Origin: Microdochium bolleyi
Lineage: Eukaryota; Ascomycota; Sordariomycetes; Xylariales; Microdochiaceae
Direction: 5' to 3'
DNA: 64,000 nt
Assembly (NCBI GenBank): GCA_001566295.1
Contig: KQ964267.1
Span: 8,096 to 72,095, forward strand
Part shown: one piece after another, positions 21,062-35,165 of the stretch
Layout of the letters: every line of letters begins with the position of its first letter
Position numbering within the stretch: position 1 is the stretch's first letter
Notes under the pieces: generated by a model
Database searches by the model: none
What the model saw: the letters and a program-made list of their open reading frames with translations, nothing else
Told to the model about the DNA's origin: nothing
Program-made: the position numbers and the translations under genes

Positions 21062-21532
21062 GTGCGGGCTCTGGTTGTTTCTATGTATCCTCATCGCATT
21101 TCTTTCACGCAAGTTCGGCGTTTGGTCTAAAGTACCCAGGGTAGAGTTGAAGCTTAATGTCCTTGAAATCGTACTGCAGCAGCGACTCGGGTGTGCACAT
21201 GTACCCTAGGGTATGTACCTTTATTCCAGAAGTCTTGCTCGAGTGGTCTTGCAGCTGCGTGACTGCCCGTTTCATGTCACACGTCTTTTCATCGTCTGGT
21301 TTATGTCTACCTCGGAAGACTACTGTTCCTTGCTCGGTCTTCTCTACGGATCCGGGATCCCTCATGCAATGCTGTGTACCGCGCCCGAACGCCAGTATCG
21401 TGTACGTCCCCGTGAATACATTCGCCCAAATAGCCCAAGCAAAAAAAAAGGGTATTTCCTCCTCTTCTATCCCCCAAAGCAATGCCCAACAATCACATAA
21501 AAAGCACACACACACACACAAACTCAAATCAC
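21062..21532. other. Intergenic, convergent 3' ends
   Basis: Between the stops of the Het-C gene and the Zn2Cys6 gene. It contains a short CA run (about 21508-21522) and A-rich stretches consistent with 3' ends. No gene. Confidence 0.4.
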
Positions 21533-24276
<2,744 letters not shown>

Positions 24277-24895
24277 CCCTGGCGTGGTGGGAGGCTGCGC
24301 AGCCGGTGCGTGCTGCTGGCGGCCTCGCTGCTGACTGTGCCTTGCCGTGCCTGTGCCGTGCGGTGCTGGGCGAGCAGGGCTCCGTGCTTGGAGCGTCGGA
24401 GTCGACCGTGTTGGGGCGGGCAGGCAGAGGACAGTCCGACGGCCCCGGATGGGGGCTGCAAAGGATCAGAGGGAGAAAAGGAAGGATGGCCGGCCAGAGA
24501 ATGGAGGGGCGGCAGGCACGCGTCCCCTAAAGCAACCGTTTACCCACAGCCCTGGGAGCCACGCCCGTTTTGGGCCTTCTCCGACGGGCGGCCTCTGGCT
24601 ACGGAAACAACGAGCGCAGTCACAGCATGGGCAGGAGAGGCCCTAGATGTCCTCGGGGGCAACCACTTTTTCTCATTCCTCGACATCGGGTCCCGATATC
24701 TTTTTATATGCAGCCGGCCACAGACAAGCGTCATCATGCCGTGCCTGCGTGCTGACAGGTCGCTGTACCGGCGGGCTGGGACAAATGCAGGGGTCTCGCC
24801 ACTCCACGCACGGCACATTCCGGCCAGCCCCTGATTCCCGATTCTAGCTGTAGCATGTGACTGACGCGCGATGCTCAAAGCGTCGTCGAGCATCA
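24277..24895. other. Upstream region of the Zn2Cys6 gene
   Basis: No coding motif. It holds the presumed promoter of the Zn2Cys6 gene and the 3' flank of the acetyltransferase gene. Open frames here are GC-rich shadows. Confidence 0.35.
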
Positions 24896-25549
24896 TCACC
24901 CAAACACCTTCTCCAGCACCACAAAGTACAGGTCGTCCCGCAGCACCCGCCCGCCCTTCATCGCCGCGACGTGCTCGTGCGGGAACGGCCGCGTCGGCTC
25001 TGTCGCGCTCGGCACGTAGCCCCGGCGCCCGTACCACGCGATAATGTCCGCCCGCGCCGCAATGACCGTCATCTCCATGGCCGCCACGCCCGGCCAGCGC
25101 TGCCGCGCGTACCCCTCGGCGTGCTCGAGCACCCGCCGCCCGATCCCGCCGCCCTGCAGCGTGGGGGACACGGCGAAGAGGCCGAAGTAGCCGACCTGTG
25201 GTGCTGCTGCTGCTGTGTCTGCACTGGCTCCGTTGGTGGTGGTGGTGGTGGTTGTTGTTGTCTTGTCCCCCTCGACGGGGCCGGCGGAGCGGTGCAGCAC
25301 CTCGCAGCACGCGATAATCTCGTCTGTCCCGGACGGCCCCGGGACTGTCGCGACGAGGACGGCGCCGTCGGGCTCGGCAATCTTGGCGCGCAGCCCGGGC
25401 TCGTCGATGCGGTCGCCCTCGACGAGGTCCGCCTCGGTGGTCCAGCCCTTGCAGCTCTCCTCGCCGCGGTATGCCGACTGGATCAGGGCCAGCAGCGCCG
25501 GGATGTCGGCCTCGGCGGCGTGCCGGAAGGTCAGGTCCGGCTGTGCCAT
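24896..25549 (-). CDS. GNAT-family N-acetyltransferase
   Basis: A single exon of 217 residues. I start at the ATG at 25549 (MAQPDLTFRHAAEADIPALL), because that is where GNAT strand 1 and helix 1 begin; the in-frame extension to 25777 has no conserved look. Acetyl-CoA binding motif A is clear: YFGLFAVSPTLQGGGIGRRVLEHAEGYAR. Motif B, WYGRRGYVPS, follows. Between strands is an unusual Thr run followed by an Ala-rich stretch (about residues 92-115) encoded by a GGT/TTG-type repeat, probably a surface loop. The substrate cannot be told; small-molecule amine or polyamine-type acetylation is common for this subgroup. Cytosolic. Confidence 0.88.
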   Translation of the reverse strand: MAQPDLTFRHAAEADIPALLALIQSAYRGEESCKGWTTEADLVEGDRIDEPGLRAKIAEPDGAVLVATVPGPSGTDEIIACCEVLHRSAGPVEGDKTTTTTTTTTNGASADTAAAAPQVGYFGLFAVSPTLQGGGIGRRVLEHAEGYARQRWPGVAAMEMTVIAARADIIAWYGRRGYVPSATEPTRPFPHEHVAAMKGGRVLRDDLYFVVLEKVFG

Positions 25550-27883
25550 GGTTTTGTGATTCCGTTCTCTCACGCTCCTGTGTTCCGCTGGTGGTGGGAC
25601 GCTCAATGTCTTTGTGCTTGAGGCTGTGAGATGTGTGCAGAGTTCGAATCTGGTGACTGTGTCGACTTTGATGAATGCCTCGTCTGAGTCACTCTCGGCG
25701 ATGGATGGCTGACCGGCCGAAAGAATGCCCTCCCTCTGGTGCTCACTGACGTCTAGAACATTCTCCAGAGCCCCCATACAGAGCTGACTGGCCTGACCCC
25801 ACTATGGCGGGCGGCATACAGCGGAGTGGCCGGCCCTGCCCCGCGTCCGCTACCTCCGCTGTACGACAATGCCGCTTCGCCCGACGCCGGAGCTGCTCCG
25901 TGGCCTGGGATCCTGAGCGCGTTGTCGAGATGCTCTACCCGACAGTTTCGATGTAGTCTACAGTGCACTCTCAGGCGACATGTCGGAAGATGCGAGTGTG
26001 TACCCTATCATACGCGTATGTACCCCGGCCGCCGAGCAGGGGTCGGGGCTACGTCGGCGACCGGCTCAGACCGGCGTCCCGAGTATTCTTCCTGTGTCGA
26101 CTATACTGCCGTCAGTTGCAATATGCTGTTCTGACTTGTCCCGGAGTTAACCACCTGCGGCTTGCCGAACCCCGTGGAGGCGGCCGGCCATGCTGCTGCC
26201 GCCACAGGTGTCGTCGCTCACTCCCTCAGGACAATTTGGAGATCGACCAGGCGCTTTGTTTTGTTGTGTAAGGGCAAACATCACTACCTGAGCTTTGATT
26301 ATATTGTAGTCTCGAATGTAAAAGAGCTTGCGTCATCCGGCTTCTAGGCCACCGGTCTCCTCAGTGGCACGGCGTTCACCGTTAGCTACCATCTCTGGTT
26401 TATTCACATGTATACCAAAAAGGCCGTTACCCAATCTGTATCCAACATGACTGCGCTCAGTCTGCACCCACTGAAGACATGCCAGCGCCTGAGTCTTCGG
26501 CAACAGAATCTGCCTGTCTGTGCACATAATCACAGGATACTGCTGAGAAACACAGACACCGTTCTGTCTTGTCGCAAGTTCACATCCCAGTTGTTCCGTG
26601 TTTTTGTTCTTTCACAGATCATTGGGAGAAATGTGCGATACTTACTCAACAATGAATACATCATCTGTAGCTTCCCCTGTAGAAGAGAACACCCTACGAC
26701 GAGTTCAAGATACATGGCACCCGTCATTTCCACAAGGCGCACATGACGTATACAACTATACTTTGTCTCTTCCCCGCCCAGGTAGGCCACGCCGCTGGTT
26801 GCGTGCCATTGATAAACTAGGCCAGTGTATACATGCGCTGCGGTTGGACAGGTCGCTCCAAAGGAGCCAGAAAGCACGCGAACTTCACAACCGGCTCTGA
26901 TCCCAGTGTGCCGGGCGCCCGACAGCGTACCATCAGGGAGTCCTCACTGAGTTCTCGCCGAGCATGGCTCCCCCCCGGTCGTGTTGGCTGCGAAATGAAA
27001 CAGGGACAACGACGTCCCTGCTGGTGGCTGGATGGCAGGCTGTGTACTCCATACTCCGTTATGCAGATCATCCCGGCATACTCCCTACCACTTCACACCC
27101 CACAAGCCTGCCATTGAGACAAGCAACGGTTCTCGCATCGTCTTCCGCGGCTCCCCGGACCTGCCCAGGGGGGCGGTCACCCCAGTCCGGGCCAAACCCA
27201 CTTCCCTCAGCGACACGACGGAGCGCTGAGCACGGATGATCTGCCAGGGTTTTTGTGTCACCATCTCAACGTTCCTGTAATTGTCACTCAGCTCCCCTCG
27301 TTCCGCGAGCTGCTTTGAGCTCCTCGTCAAATAGATATCATTCTGTACAGCGGACACCGTTTCTTGGCACCGCGGCAGTTCTGCTCGACTCCGCAGGTCA
27401 CCCTGCGCGTGGATGACTCGGGGGAGGAGGAACCTTTGCTCGACAAGGGTTCCTGCAGGGCGGGCTGCAGATGTTGGTCGACAACAACTCCAACTTGCCA
27501 GCGGGCGTGGCCCGGACTGGACTGGGGTTTATGGAGGGACGACGACCAACAGCAGGGTTGAATATGTCTCGCACGATGCCCGGGCCCTTGGTTTCCAATA
27601 CTGCTGCTGTTGGCCACAGCAATGGCTCGATGGTATGGAGAGATATCACATGCCACTTGGCGCAGACTTCGAGATGGCCCTGGGGGATGGACGTGCGTGA
27701 TATGGATATTGATATGCACAGCACCAACCGCTGGACTATATTGATTTGTCAATATTCCCTCGTGGTAATCCTTGCAGTGCCCGTACACTCTGAGATCTCA
27801 AATCTCATCGCTCCCGTCCCTCGAACTACTCATCTAGGTCCATGCTCCATTAGGAGACATCAGCGTACTCATCGTCGTCACCA
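25550..27883. other. 2.3-kb gene-poor stretch
   Basis: Many short open frames on both strands, none longer than about 170 codons, none with a family motif. Several frames overlap on opposite strands, typical of chance. Only the flanking promoters can be presumed. Confidence 0.4.
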
Positions 27884-29955
27884 ATGGCGATATACACGGC
27901 AGCAACTCCACTCAACACGATGGTCTCCATCGCCACAACTCTTCCGCTCCGTGCCAGGGACGATGGGGAGCAGCAGCACCAACAAATAGAGCAGGATGAG
28001 GTCCTCCCGGTCTTCGCGTTCGACGACACGGCGCTGAACCGCATCATGAACGTGACGGGCCTGCTGCGGTACGACGCCGTGCTCGACGCGGGCAAGCTGC
28101 GCGACTCCCTCGCGAGCCTGCTGCACACGGGCGGCTGGCGGAAGCTCCGGGGCCGGTTGAGGCTCGATGTAAGACTTTTTTCTCATCTCGCAGTGTCCTC
28201 AATGGGAACGAAGCATGGGCTTGAGCCAAACGAAACTTTGGCGGGCGGGGTGGTGCCGCTCTATTTTGTTTCAAATATCGTCCTCTGGGTATAAAGCAAC
28301 GAGAGGCTTCATCTGGATTACATCACTGACCACGTACCCGCCCACACACGCAGGACCAGGACAAGCTCTGCATTGCCGTCCCGCGCACGTCATCATCCTC
28401 CACAAGATATCGCCCAGCCCTGCGCTTCCGCCAGACGGTCCTGGGCCAGCGCATCGCCACGCATCCGCTGGCCTCGCGGCTCGCGCAGCACAGGACGCGG
28501 TCCAGCGTGCAGGAGGCCATCGCGGGGTTCTCGTCCTCGGCCTCGGCCTCGCTGTCCCCCAACCCGAACCCAGGGAAGGGGAGCAGGAAGATCCTCGACT
28601 TCCTCGTCCCGCCGGACTGGCCGCGCACGCTGGCCGAGTACGTCGACCCGGACCGCGACGAGCCGGTGCTGGGCCTGCACGTGCTGAGCTTCACCGACGC
28701 GACGATCGTGGTGCTGGGGTTCTCGCACGTGCTGATGGACGGAGGGGGGCTGGAGGCGCTGCTGGGCAGCTGGGCGGGTGTGCTGAACAGCGGGTGCTAT
28801 GGCGCGGATGGCAGTAGCAGCACCAGCAGCACCAGCAGCAGCAGGACGTGGAGGGAGGGAGCGGAAGCACCAGGAGGGACGGGAGGAGTAGGAGCCGTAC
28901 CGGATCTCGCCATCGACGACCCGCTCGACGTCGTCCGCGCCCAGCTCTCCTCGAACACCTCCCCTCCAGCAGTGGAGAAGTCCGTCCTGCACGACAAGAT
29001 CATCAACCTCGCCAACCTCATGCCCGAGGAATCCTCCTCTGCCTCTGCGCCGGCACCGGCGGTAGACCCCCACTGGGACACCACCCACCCGGGCTCGCGC
29101 TGGCGGACCGTGTCGTTCTCCCCCACGGCTCTGCGCAGCATCACCGCCGAGGCCCGGACCGGCCTCACGAGCGAGGACTTATTCGTCAGCGAGGACGACG
29201 CCGTGACGGCGTGGCTGGTCCGCGCGTGCGCGCGCGCGGAGTACTACCCGGCGGACCGGCCGCTGAACGTGATGCGGCTGTATGATATGCGGGGGAGGCT
29301 GCCGGATGTGTTCGCCTCATGTCCGACCTCATCCTCGGCAGGGAGCACGCCCGGCGGCAAGGTCTACGTCCAGAACGCGTACCAGATGGCCTGGACGCTC
29401 TTCCCCGGCGCGGGCCCCACGAGCGGTGATAGGCGCAGCCGCATCGAGCAGGAAGGCGACCCCTCGATGATGACGATGACGCTGGCCGACGTCGCCACGG
29501 CCCTCCGCGCGTCGCTCACCGAGCAGACCACCCCGGGACAAGTCGTCGCGTCCATGGCCGCGCGGATGGCGATCGACGGCGGCACGCCGCTCTACGGCGA
29601 CCCGCGCGGCGCGTTCACGACGCTGAACAGCTGGGTCCGGATGAAGCTGTACGAACGAGCGGATTTCTCGGGGGCCGTGTTGCTGCCGTCCTTCCGCGGC
29701 GCGGAGGATAGTGATGCGTCGTCGGGCGAGGAGGAGGAGGACGACGACGGCGAGGATGAAGATGAGGAGGCGTACAAGAGGCGGAAAGGACGCCCCGAAT
29801 TCATCGACTTTGACTTCTCGCTCGGCGGCGCGCCGCCGGGGCCAAACTTCATCACCTCGGGCAAGCACCCGCGCACCGGGGTGCGGTATGCGATGGGGTA
29901 TCTCGCGGGGGCGATGTGGGAGCGATTCGAGGCGGAGCTGGAGAAGCTGGGCTAG
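27884..29955 (+). CDS. BAHD-like acyltransferase
   Basis: Two exons, 27884-28168 and 28354-29955, in frame, 628 residues. The intron is 185 bp (GTAAGA...ACGCAG). FSHVLMDGGG carries the HxxxD catalytic motif (His220, Asp224) of the BAHD/fungal transferase family; upstream VLGLHVLSFTDATIVVLG is the strand leading into it. Further marks are SEDDAVTAWLVRACARA (start of the second half) and VMRLYDMRGRLP. The family's second motif DFGWG is replaced by DFDFSLGGAPPG, and just before it is an acidic insert (GEEEEDDDGEDEDEE). Fungal members transfer acyl groups from CoA to hydroxyls of secondary metabolites. No biosynthetic gene lies beside it. Activity is plausible because the catalytic His is present. 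Cytosolic. Confidence 0.85.
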
Positions 29956-30367
29956 AGAATCGAGTTGTCTCGGGTGTCTGTCTGTCTGTCTGTCTGTATT
30001 GTCGTCAACTGGAAAGAGCGGCGTGGCGACGGGCGGCCGTGGCAGCGGTTGGACTTGTTGATTTGGCTGTAGATGGTGTACACACAAAATAGAAACCGAG
30101 GTCGAAGAAGGTCAGGTGAAGAGTAATGTCCAAATGGGATCTCGGGTCGCTGGTAATGTGAACCAGCTTGAGTGAGGAGGAGTGGGATGGACAGAAGGCA
30201 AAGTCAAAACGGCAGCTCGACAACGGGGCATTGCATTTGACGCAACGTCACAACAAGTGCACACTTCCAAACTGGGCCACACTTCATGTTTAACTTCATT
30301 CATTCTGTACTTGACTACTACACTAACTGGCTCAAATCATTTTGGAGTAGCGAGCGACAGGAACCAT
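29956..30367. other. Intergenic, convergent 3' ends
   Basis: Contains a short TCTG tetranucleotide run (about 29975-29997). No coding signal. Confidence 0.45.
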
Positions 30368-32650
30368 TTACAACTTGGACGAGACCTTGCTCTGCTGCAG
30401 GTCGAAGCGGTCGAGGTTGGCAAGCTTGGTCCAGACAGCGACAAAGTCCTTAACGAAGCGCTCCTTGGAGTCGCTCTGGGCGTAGACCTCGGCGATGGCG
30501 CGCAGCTCGGCGTGCGAGCCAAAGACGAGGTCGACGCGCGAGCCGGTCCAGCGCTTGGCGCCAGTCTTGCGGTCGGTACCCTCGAAGGTCTCGCTGTCCG
30601 GGCCGGTCGGCTTCCAGACGGTGCTCATGTCGAGCAGGTTGACGAAGAAGTCGTTGGTCAGGGTGCCGGGCTTGTCGGTGAACACGCCGGTCGAGGAGCC
30701 GTCGTAGTTGGCATTCAGCGCGCGGAGGCCGCCGAGGAGGACGGTCATCTCGGGCGCGGAAAGGGTCAGCAGATGTGCGCGGTCGACGAGGAACTGCTCG
30801 GCGCGGACGCGGTTGTTGGAGCGGCCGTAGTTGCGGAAGCCATCGACCGCGGGCTGGAGGTGGTCGACAGAGCCGACGTCGGTCTGCTCCTGGGTGGCGT
30901 CGCCGCGACCGGGGGTGAAGGGAACCTCGATCGAGTGACCAGCGTCCTTGGCGGCCTTCTCGACGGCGGCGGCACCAGCGAGGACGATGATGTCAGCGAC
31001 CGAGATCTTCTTGCCGCCCGACGCCGAGCTGTTGAACTCCTGCTGGATGCTCTCGAGCTTGCTGAGCACCTGGCTGAGCTGGGCCGGGTTGTTGACCTTC
31101 CAGTCCTTCATGGGCGCGAGGCGGATGCGGGCACCGTTGGCACCACCGCGCTTGTCGCTGCCACGGAAGGTCGAGGCCGAGGCGAAGGCCGTCGAGACGA
31201 GCTGGGGCACGGTCAGGCCGGAGGCCAGGATCTTCTGCTTGAGCGACGAAATGTCGGAGCCGTCGACGAGTTGGTGGTCGACAGCGGGGATGGGGTCCTG
31301 CCACAGCAGGTCCTCCTTGGGGATCTCGGGGCCGAGGTAGCGGCTCTTGGGGCCGACATCACGGTGCAGCAGCTTGAACCAGGCACGGCCGAAGGCATCG
31401 GCGAACTGGTCGGGGTTCTCGAGGAAGCGGCGCGAGATCTTCTCGTACTCGGGGTCGAAGCGCAACGACAGATCGGTCGTCAGCATACGGGGCTTGTGCT
31501 TCTTGCTCGAGTCGTAGGCGTCAGGGATGATCTCGTCGTTGGTCTTGGCAACCCACTGGTTGGCACCCGCGGGCGACTTGTCGTGCTCCCACTCGTACTT
31601 GAAGAGGTACTCAAAGTAGTGGTTGCTCCACTTGACGGGTGTGCTGGTCCAGGTGACCTCGAGACCGGAGGTGATGGTGTCGGGGCCCTTGCCGGAGCCG
31701 TGCTTGTTGTCCCAGCCGAAGCCCTGCGCCTCGAGGCCGGCGCCCTCGGGCTCGTCGCCAACGTTGTCAGACGACGCGGCACCGTGGGTCTTGCCGAAGG
31801 TGTGGCCACCGGCAATGAGGGCAACCGTCTCCTCGTCGTTCATGGCCATACGGCCAAAGGTCTCGCGGATGTCCCGTGCAGCCGCCACCGGGTCGGGGTT
31901 GCCATCAGGGCCCTCGGGGTTGACGTAGATGAGACCCATGTGGGCAGCACCGAGCGGCTTCTCGAGGTCACGAGTGTGGAAGTCCTTGTTGCCGTTGACA
32001 GCGCTCTGGTCGCCGTCGACGACACCGCCCGAGGCGGGACCGGGGGTACCGTCCGAGTAGCGGACGTTGTTGCCGAGCCAGGTCATCTCGCCACCCCAGT
32101 AGGTGGAGTGGTCGGCCTCCCAGGTGTCGGCACGGCCACCGGCGAAGCCAAAGGTCTTGAAGCCCATGTCCTCGAGGGCGACGTTGCCGGTGAGGAGCAG
32201 GAGATCAGCCCAGGAGATCTTGTTGCCGTACTTCTGCTTGATGGGCCACAGCAGGCGGCGGGCCTTGTCGAGCGAGACGTTGTCGGGCCACGAGTTGAGG
32301 GGGGCGAAGCGCTGCTGGCCCTGGCCACCACCGCCGCGGCCGTCCTGGACACGGTAGGTGCCGGCGCTGTGCCAGGCCATGCGGACAAAGAGACCGCCGT
32401 AGTGGCCAAAGTCGGCGGGCCACCACTCCTGGGAGTCGGTCATGAGGGCGGCAATGTCCTTCTTGAGAGCCTGGTAGTCGAGGCTCTTGAAGGCCTCGGC
32501 GTACTCGACATCCTTGATGGGGTTGGAGACGGCATTGTGCTGGCGCAAGATGTCGAGATAGAGGTTGTTGGGCCACCAGTCCTTGGGCTGGGTGCCACCG
32601 CCACCGGTGTTGACCAGGTTGGAGTAGGGGCACTTCTTCTCGTCAGACAT
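30368..32650 (-). CDS. katG: Catalase-peroxidase with a C-terminal SKL
   Basis: An intronless frame of 760 residues starting MSDEKKCPYS, with no signal peptide. The N-terminal domain has the distal active site RMAWHSAGTYR (Arg90, Trp93, His94) and the proximal-haem motif IAGGHTFGKTHGAA. The C-terminal half is the usual catalytically silent duplicate. It breaks down hydrogen peroxide with both catalase and peroxidase activity. The last three residues are Ser-Lys-Leu (DLQQSKVSSKL, stop TAA at 30368-30370), a canonical type-1 peroxisomal signal, so I infer peroxisomal import. The length fits intracellular fungal KatG. An 829-codon frame on the opposite strand is a by-product of its GC-rich codon use. 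Confidence 0.96.
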   Translation of the reverse strand: MSDEKKCPYSNLVNTGGGGTQPKDWWPNNLYLDILRQHNAVSNPIKDVEYAEAFKSLDYQALKKDIAALMTDSQEWWPADFGHYGGLFVRMAWHSAGTYRVQDGRGGGGQGQQRFAPLNSWPDNVSLDKARRLLWPIKQKYGNKISWADLLLLTGNVALEDMGFKTFGFAGGRADTWEADHSTYWGGEMTWLGNNVRYSDGTPGPASGGVVDGDQSAVNGNKDFHTRDLEKPLGAAHMGLIYVNPEGPDGNPDPVAAARDIRETFGRMAMNDEETVALIAGGHTFGKTHGAASSDNVGDEPEGAGLEAQGFGWDNKHGSGKGPDTITSGLEVTWTSTPVKWSNHYFEYLFKYEWEHDKSPAGANQWVAKTNDEIIPDAYDSSKKHKPRMLTTDLSLRFDPEYEKISRRFLENPDQFADAFGRAWFKLLHRDVGPKSRYLGPEIPKEDLLWQDPIPAVDHQLVDGSDISSLKQKILASGLTVPQLVSTAFASASTFRGSDKRGGANGARIRLAPMKDWKVNNPAQLSQVLSKLESIQQEFNSSASGGKKISVADIIVLAGAAAVEKAAKDAGHSIEVPFTPGRGDATQEQTDVGSVDHLQPAVDGFRNYGRSNNRVRAEQFLVDRAHLLTLSAPEMTVLLGGLRALNANYDGSSTGVFTDKPGTLTNDFFVNLLDMSTVWKPTGPDSETFEGTDRKTGAKRWTGSRVDLVFGSHAELRAIAEVYAQSDSKERFVKDFVAVWTKLANLDRFDLQQSKVSSKL

Positions 32651-34111
32651 GATGGGCAGTGCTTGATGTGAGGATGTGATTGTAGGGGGAGGGAGGAAAG
32701 AAAGAAGAAGGGAAGGGGGCGAGCCGAGGATGCAGAAGAAGAAGCAAATAAAAAGTACGGCTCGGCTGGGATGTGGAGGGCGGATGAGGACCCGGCGGAC
32801 GAAGGCGAGAAACCTTAATGGCGTGTGCGAGAGAAGGACGCGGAAGAGCGTGGCGACCCCGCACTCTGGACACGCTCGTCGGAGCTGCAACGCGCCTGCA
32901 GGAGGAGGAGAAGGCCGTGGGCAACTGGGTCGGGGGCCGACGGGGATGGACCGGAAAGAGCTACCTTGTGCCGAGGAGGAGCAGGAGGCGGACGCTGGGC
33001 AACGAGTAGGGGACCGCAGATTACGCAGTCTCGGGGCTGTCAGGGACTGCCACACCAGGATACGTGCCAATCACGTCTGCCCGAGATCACGCATGCCCCA
33101 AGCACGTCGTCGTGGCAGCCGGTGGGATCATACGCGGCGCTCAGTAGCGCAGTCCCGGCTGCACCTTCCACGGCGTGGCACGACCCGGCATGATGCCACT
33201 TTGGCTCGCTCGTGCAGGGTCCTTTCCACTAGTAATTGCTCTGGAGGAGACCTGCCGCCCGTCGCCAGAGCTCCCACGGCCCAAGGCGATCACCGAGCAG
33301 AGGCAGGACCTGCCCGGCTGGGACAACATTGAGCTTGGAGGGATCTATCTCGCCATCGAGGGTGAGAGACCCCACCAGGTGCTGCCCCGCTGGTGCCCCG
33401 CTGGCCCCTCCCCCGCCTCTGCGTCCGCACCCGCTCCGCACCACGGAAGGCGCCCTGCCCAATCACACTGCCCGCATTACCTCATCCGCGCCTGCCCTCG
33501 CCTGGCCCTGGCTATCTTGAGCCCTCTTGCTCGCTGCCAGTCCGACAGTTGCCAGCAGACAACAGGCTCGACTCGCCGATACCGGCCTCGTTTTGCCTCA
33601 AGACACCCTCGACGTCCAGATGGATCCCGAGTTTGCTGCTGGCTGCGCCTGTCGTCGTCTCCCATTCTGCTCCGGGGGACCCCTGCGCTGCCGCTGTCCT
33701 CATGACGCAGACCAGACCCCACCAGCCCTCTCTCGCGTCTCCTCGTCTCCATCACAGCTCTCGGCTCCACCAGCGAGCGCCCCCCGCCAGCTGGACTGTA
33801 CTCATCATGGATCGATCGTGAGCCGTCCTGCCTTTGCCACGACTGTCTGGTGGGGCTCGGCATCTCGAGGGCCCTGGGGGCTAGATGGGCTAGCATCGGC
33901 AGTCGACCACCAAGACGCGTCCTGCCAGAACATCGCCAACATGCCAGCAGCGCACTGCCTTCTGACAGCTGCTCTCTGCAAACCTTGAGGCAATCTTGGA
34001 TGCGGCCCTGTGAAACACCCCTAAGCGTATGCAGGAACACCCATCCTCGCCCGCCACTTCCTTACGACCCCTGTGCCCCCCTCAGCGCCAGCGTCACCCA
34101 CAGCCCAGCCA
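32651..34111. other. Catalase-peroxidase upstream region and spacer
   Basis: The first 300-500 bases presumably hold the katG promoter. Further on the DNA is rich in CCCC/GCTC tracts, with overlapping chance frames on both strands and no family motif. No gene supported. Confidence 0.4.
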
Positions 34112-35103
34112 TCATCCAGATGCCGCGCTGTGCATCTTGGCCACCGGCCGCGTCGGGTTGATGATGGTCATGCCGTACCGCCTCAGCAGCTGCCAGCGTC
34201 GCAACACAGTCGCCATGGTCAGCTGAAACCCCCCTCTCTGCATCTGTCCCGACGGTGCTCGGAAAGAGGAACACATATTCCGAGGCCGAGAAATGTCCGA
34301 ACTCATCTCGGGCAGCGCCTTGCCCAGCTGCATAAACGCCACGCTCCGGCCGAGACACTTGAAGCGCCCGTACCCAAACAGCGCCTCGAGGCACGCCGCA
34401 TCTCCTGCAGACGCCCCGGATCCCCGGTGTCCGCTGCCGCCTCGAGCCACCGTTCCGGCCGGAACACGTCGGCATCGTCGCCCCAGTGCTCCCTGCTCCG
34501 GAGGATGCCCCACCCGTCCATCCCGACCTGCCGTCCCCGCGGGCAGCCGGAAGCCCGCCACGACGTCGCCGCCCGCCGGCACCGTCTTGCTGAGCAGCGG
34601 CGTCTGCGAGGCGAACACGCGCACGCTCTCCCGGATCACGGCCTGCAGGTACGGCATCTTCTTGGCCTCGGCGTCGCGGATGAGGCCGTGTCTGTCTGCT
34701 GATGATGACTATGGTGATGACGGGGAGTGGTCCACCGCTGCCTTGTCCGCCGCGGCGTCGTCCATCTCGGCCATGAGCTTGTTGTACAAAGGTGGGTTCG
34801 TCAGGATGCACACGAGTGCCATTCGCAGGGCCACGGCGACGGAATCGGTGCCGGCGACGCCACAAATTTGCAGAGGTTTCAGTATGAGGCTCAAAAGTCA
34901 GCTTTGTCGGGTGGGTTCGGTACTTACACCTGCACCAAGTGCCTCGCCGGTCGCCTCGCTCTTCGTCGCTCCTTGCTTGAGGAACTTGTCAATCATGTCG
35001 CGCTGCGGCGGGGCGCCGGGGCGGAACCGCTCCTCGAGGGGCTCCTGTGCGACTCTGTCACGGCCAAAAGACTATCAGTGAATACACGTACATGGTAATC
35101 GTC

Positions 35104-35165
<62 letters not shown>

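Noticed and set aside
25640..25665. GTTCGAATCT resembling a tRNA B box
   Set aside because: No matching A box, acceptor stem or anticodon arm can be folded around it. No tRNA or rRNA gene was found in the window by eye.
30182..32671. 829-codon open frame on plus strand
   Set aside because: It is the exact antisense of the catalase-peroxidase gene; GC-ending codons of katG keep the opposite strand open. Its translation is Val/Leu/Gly/Glu-rich and shows no family.
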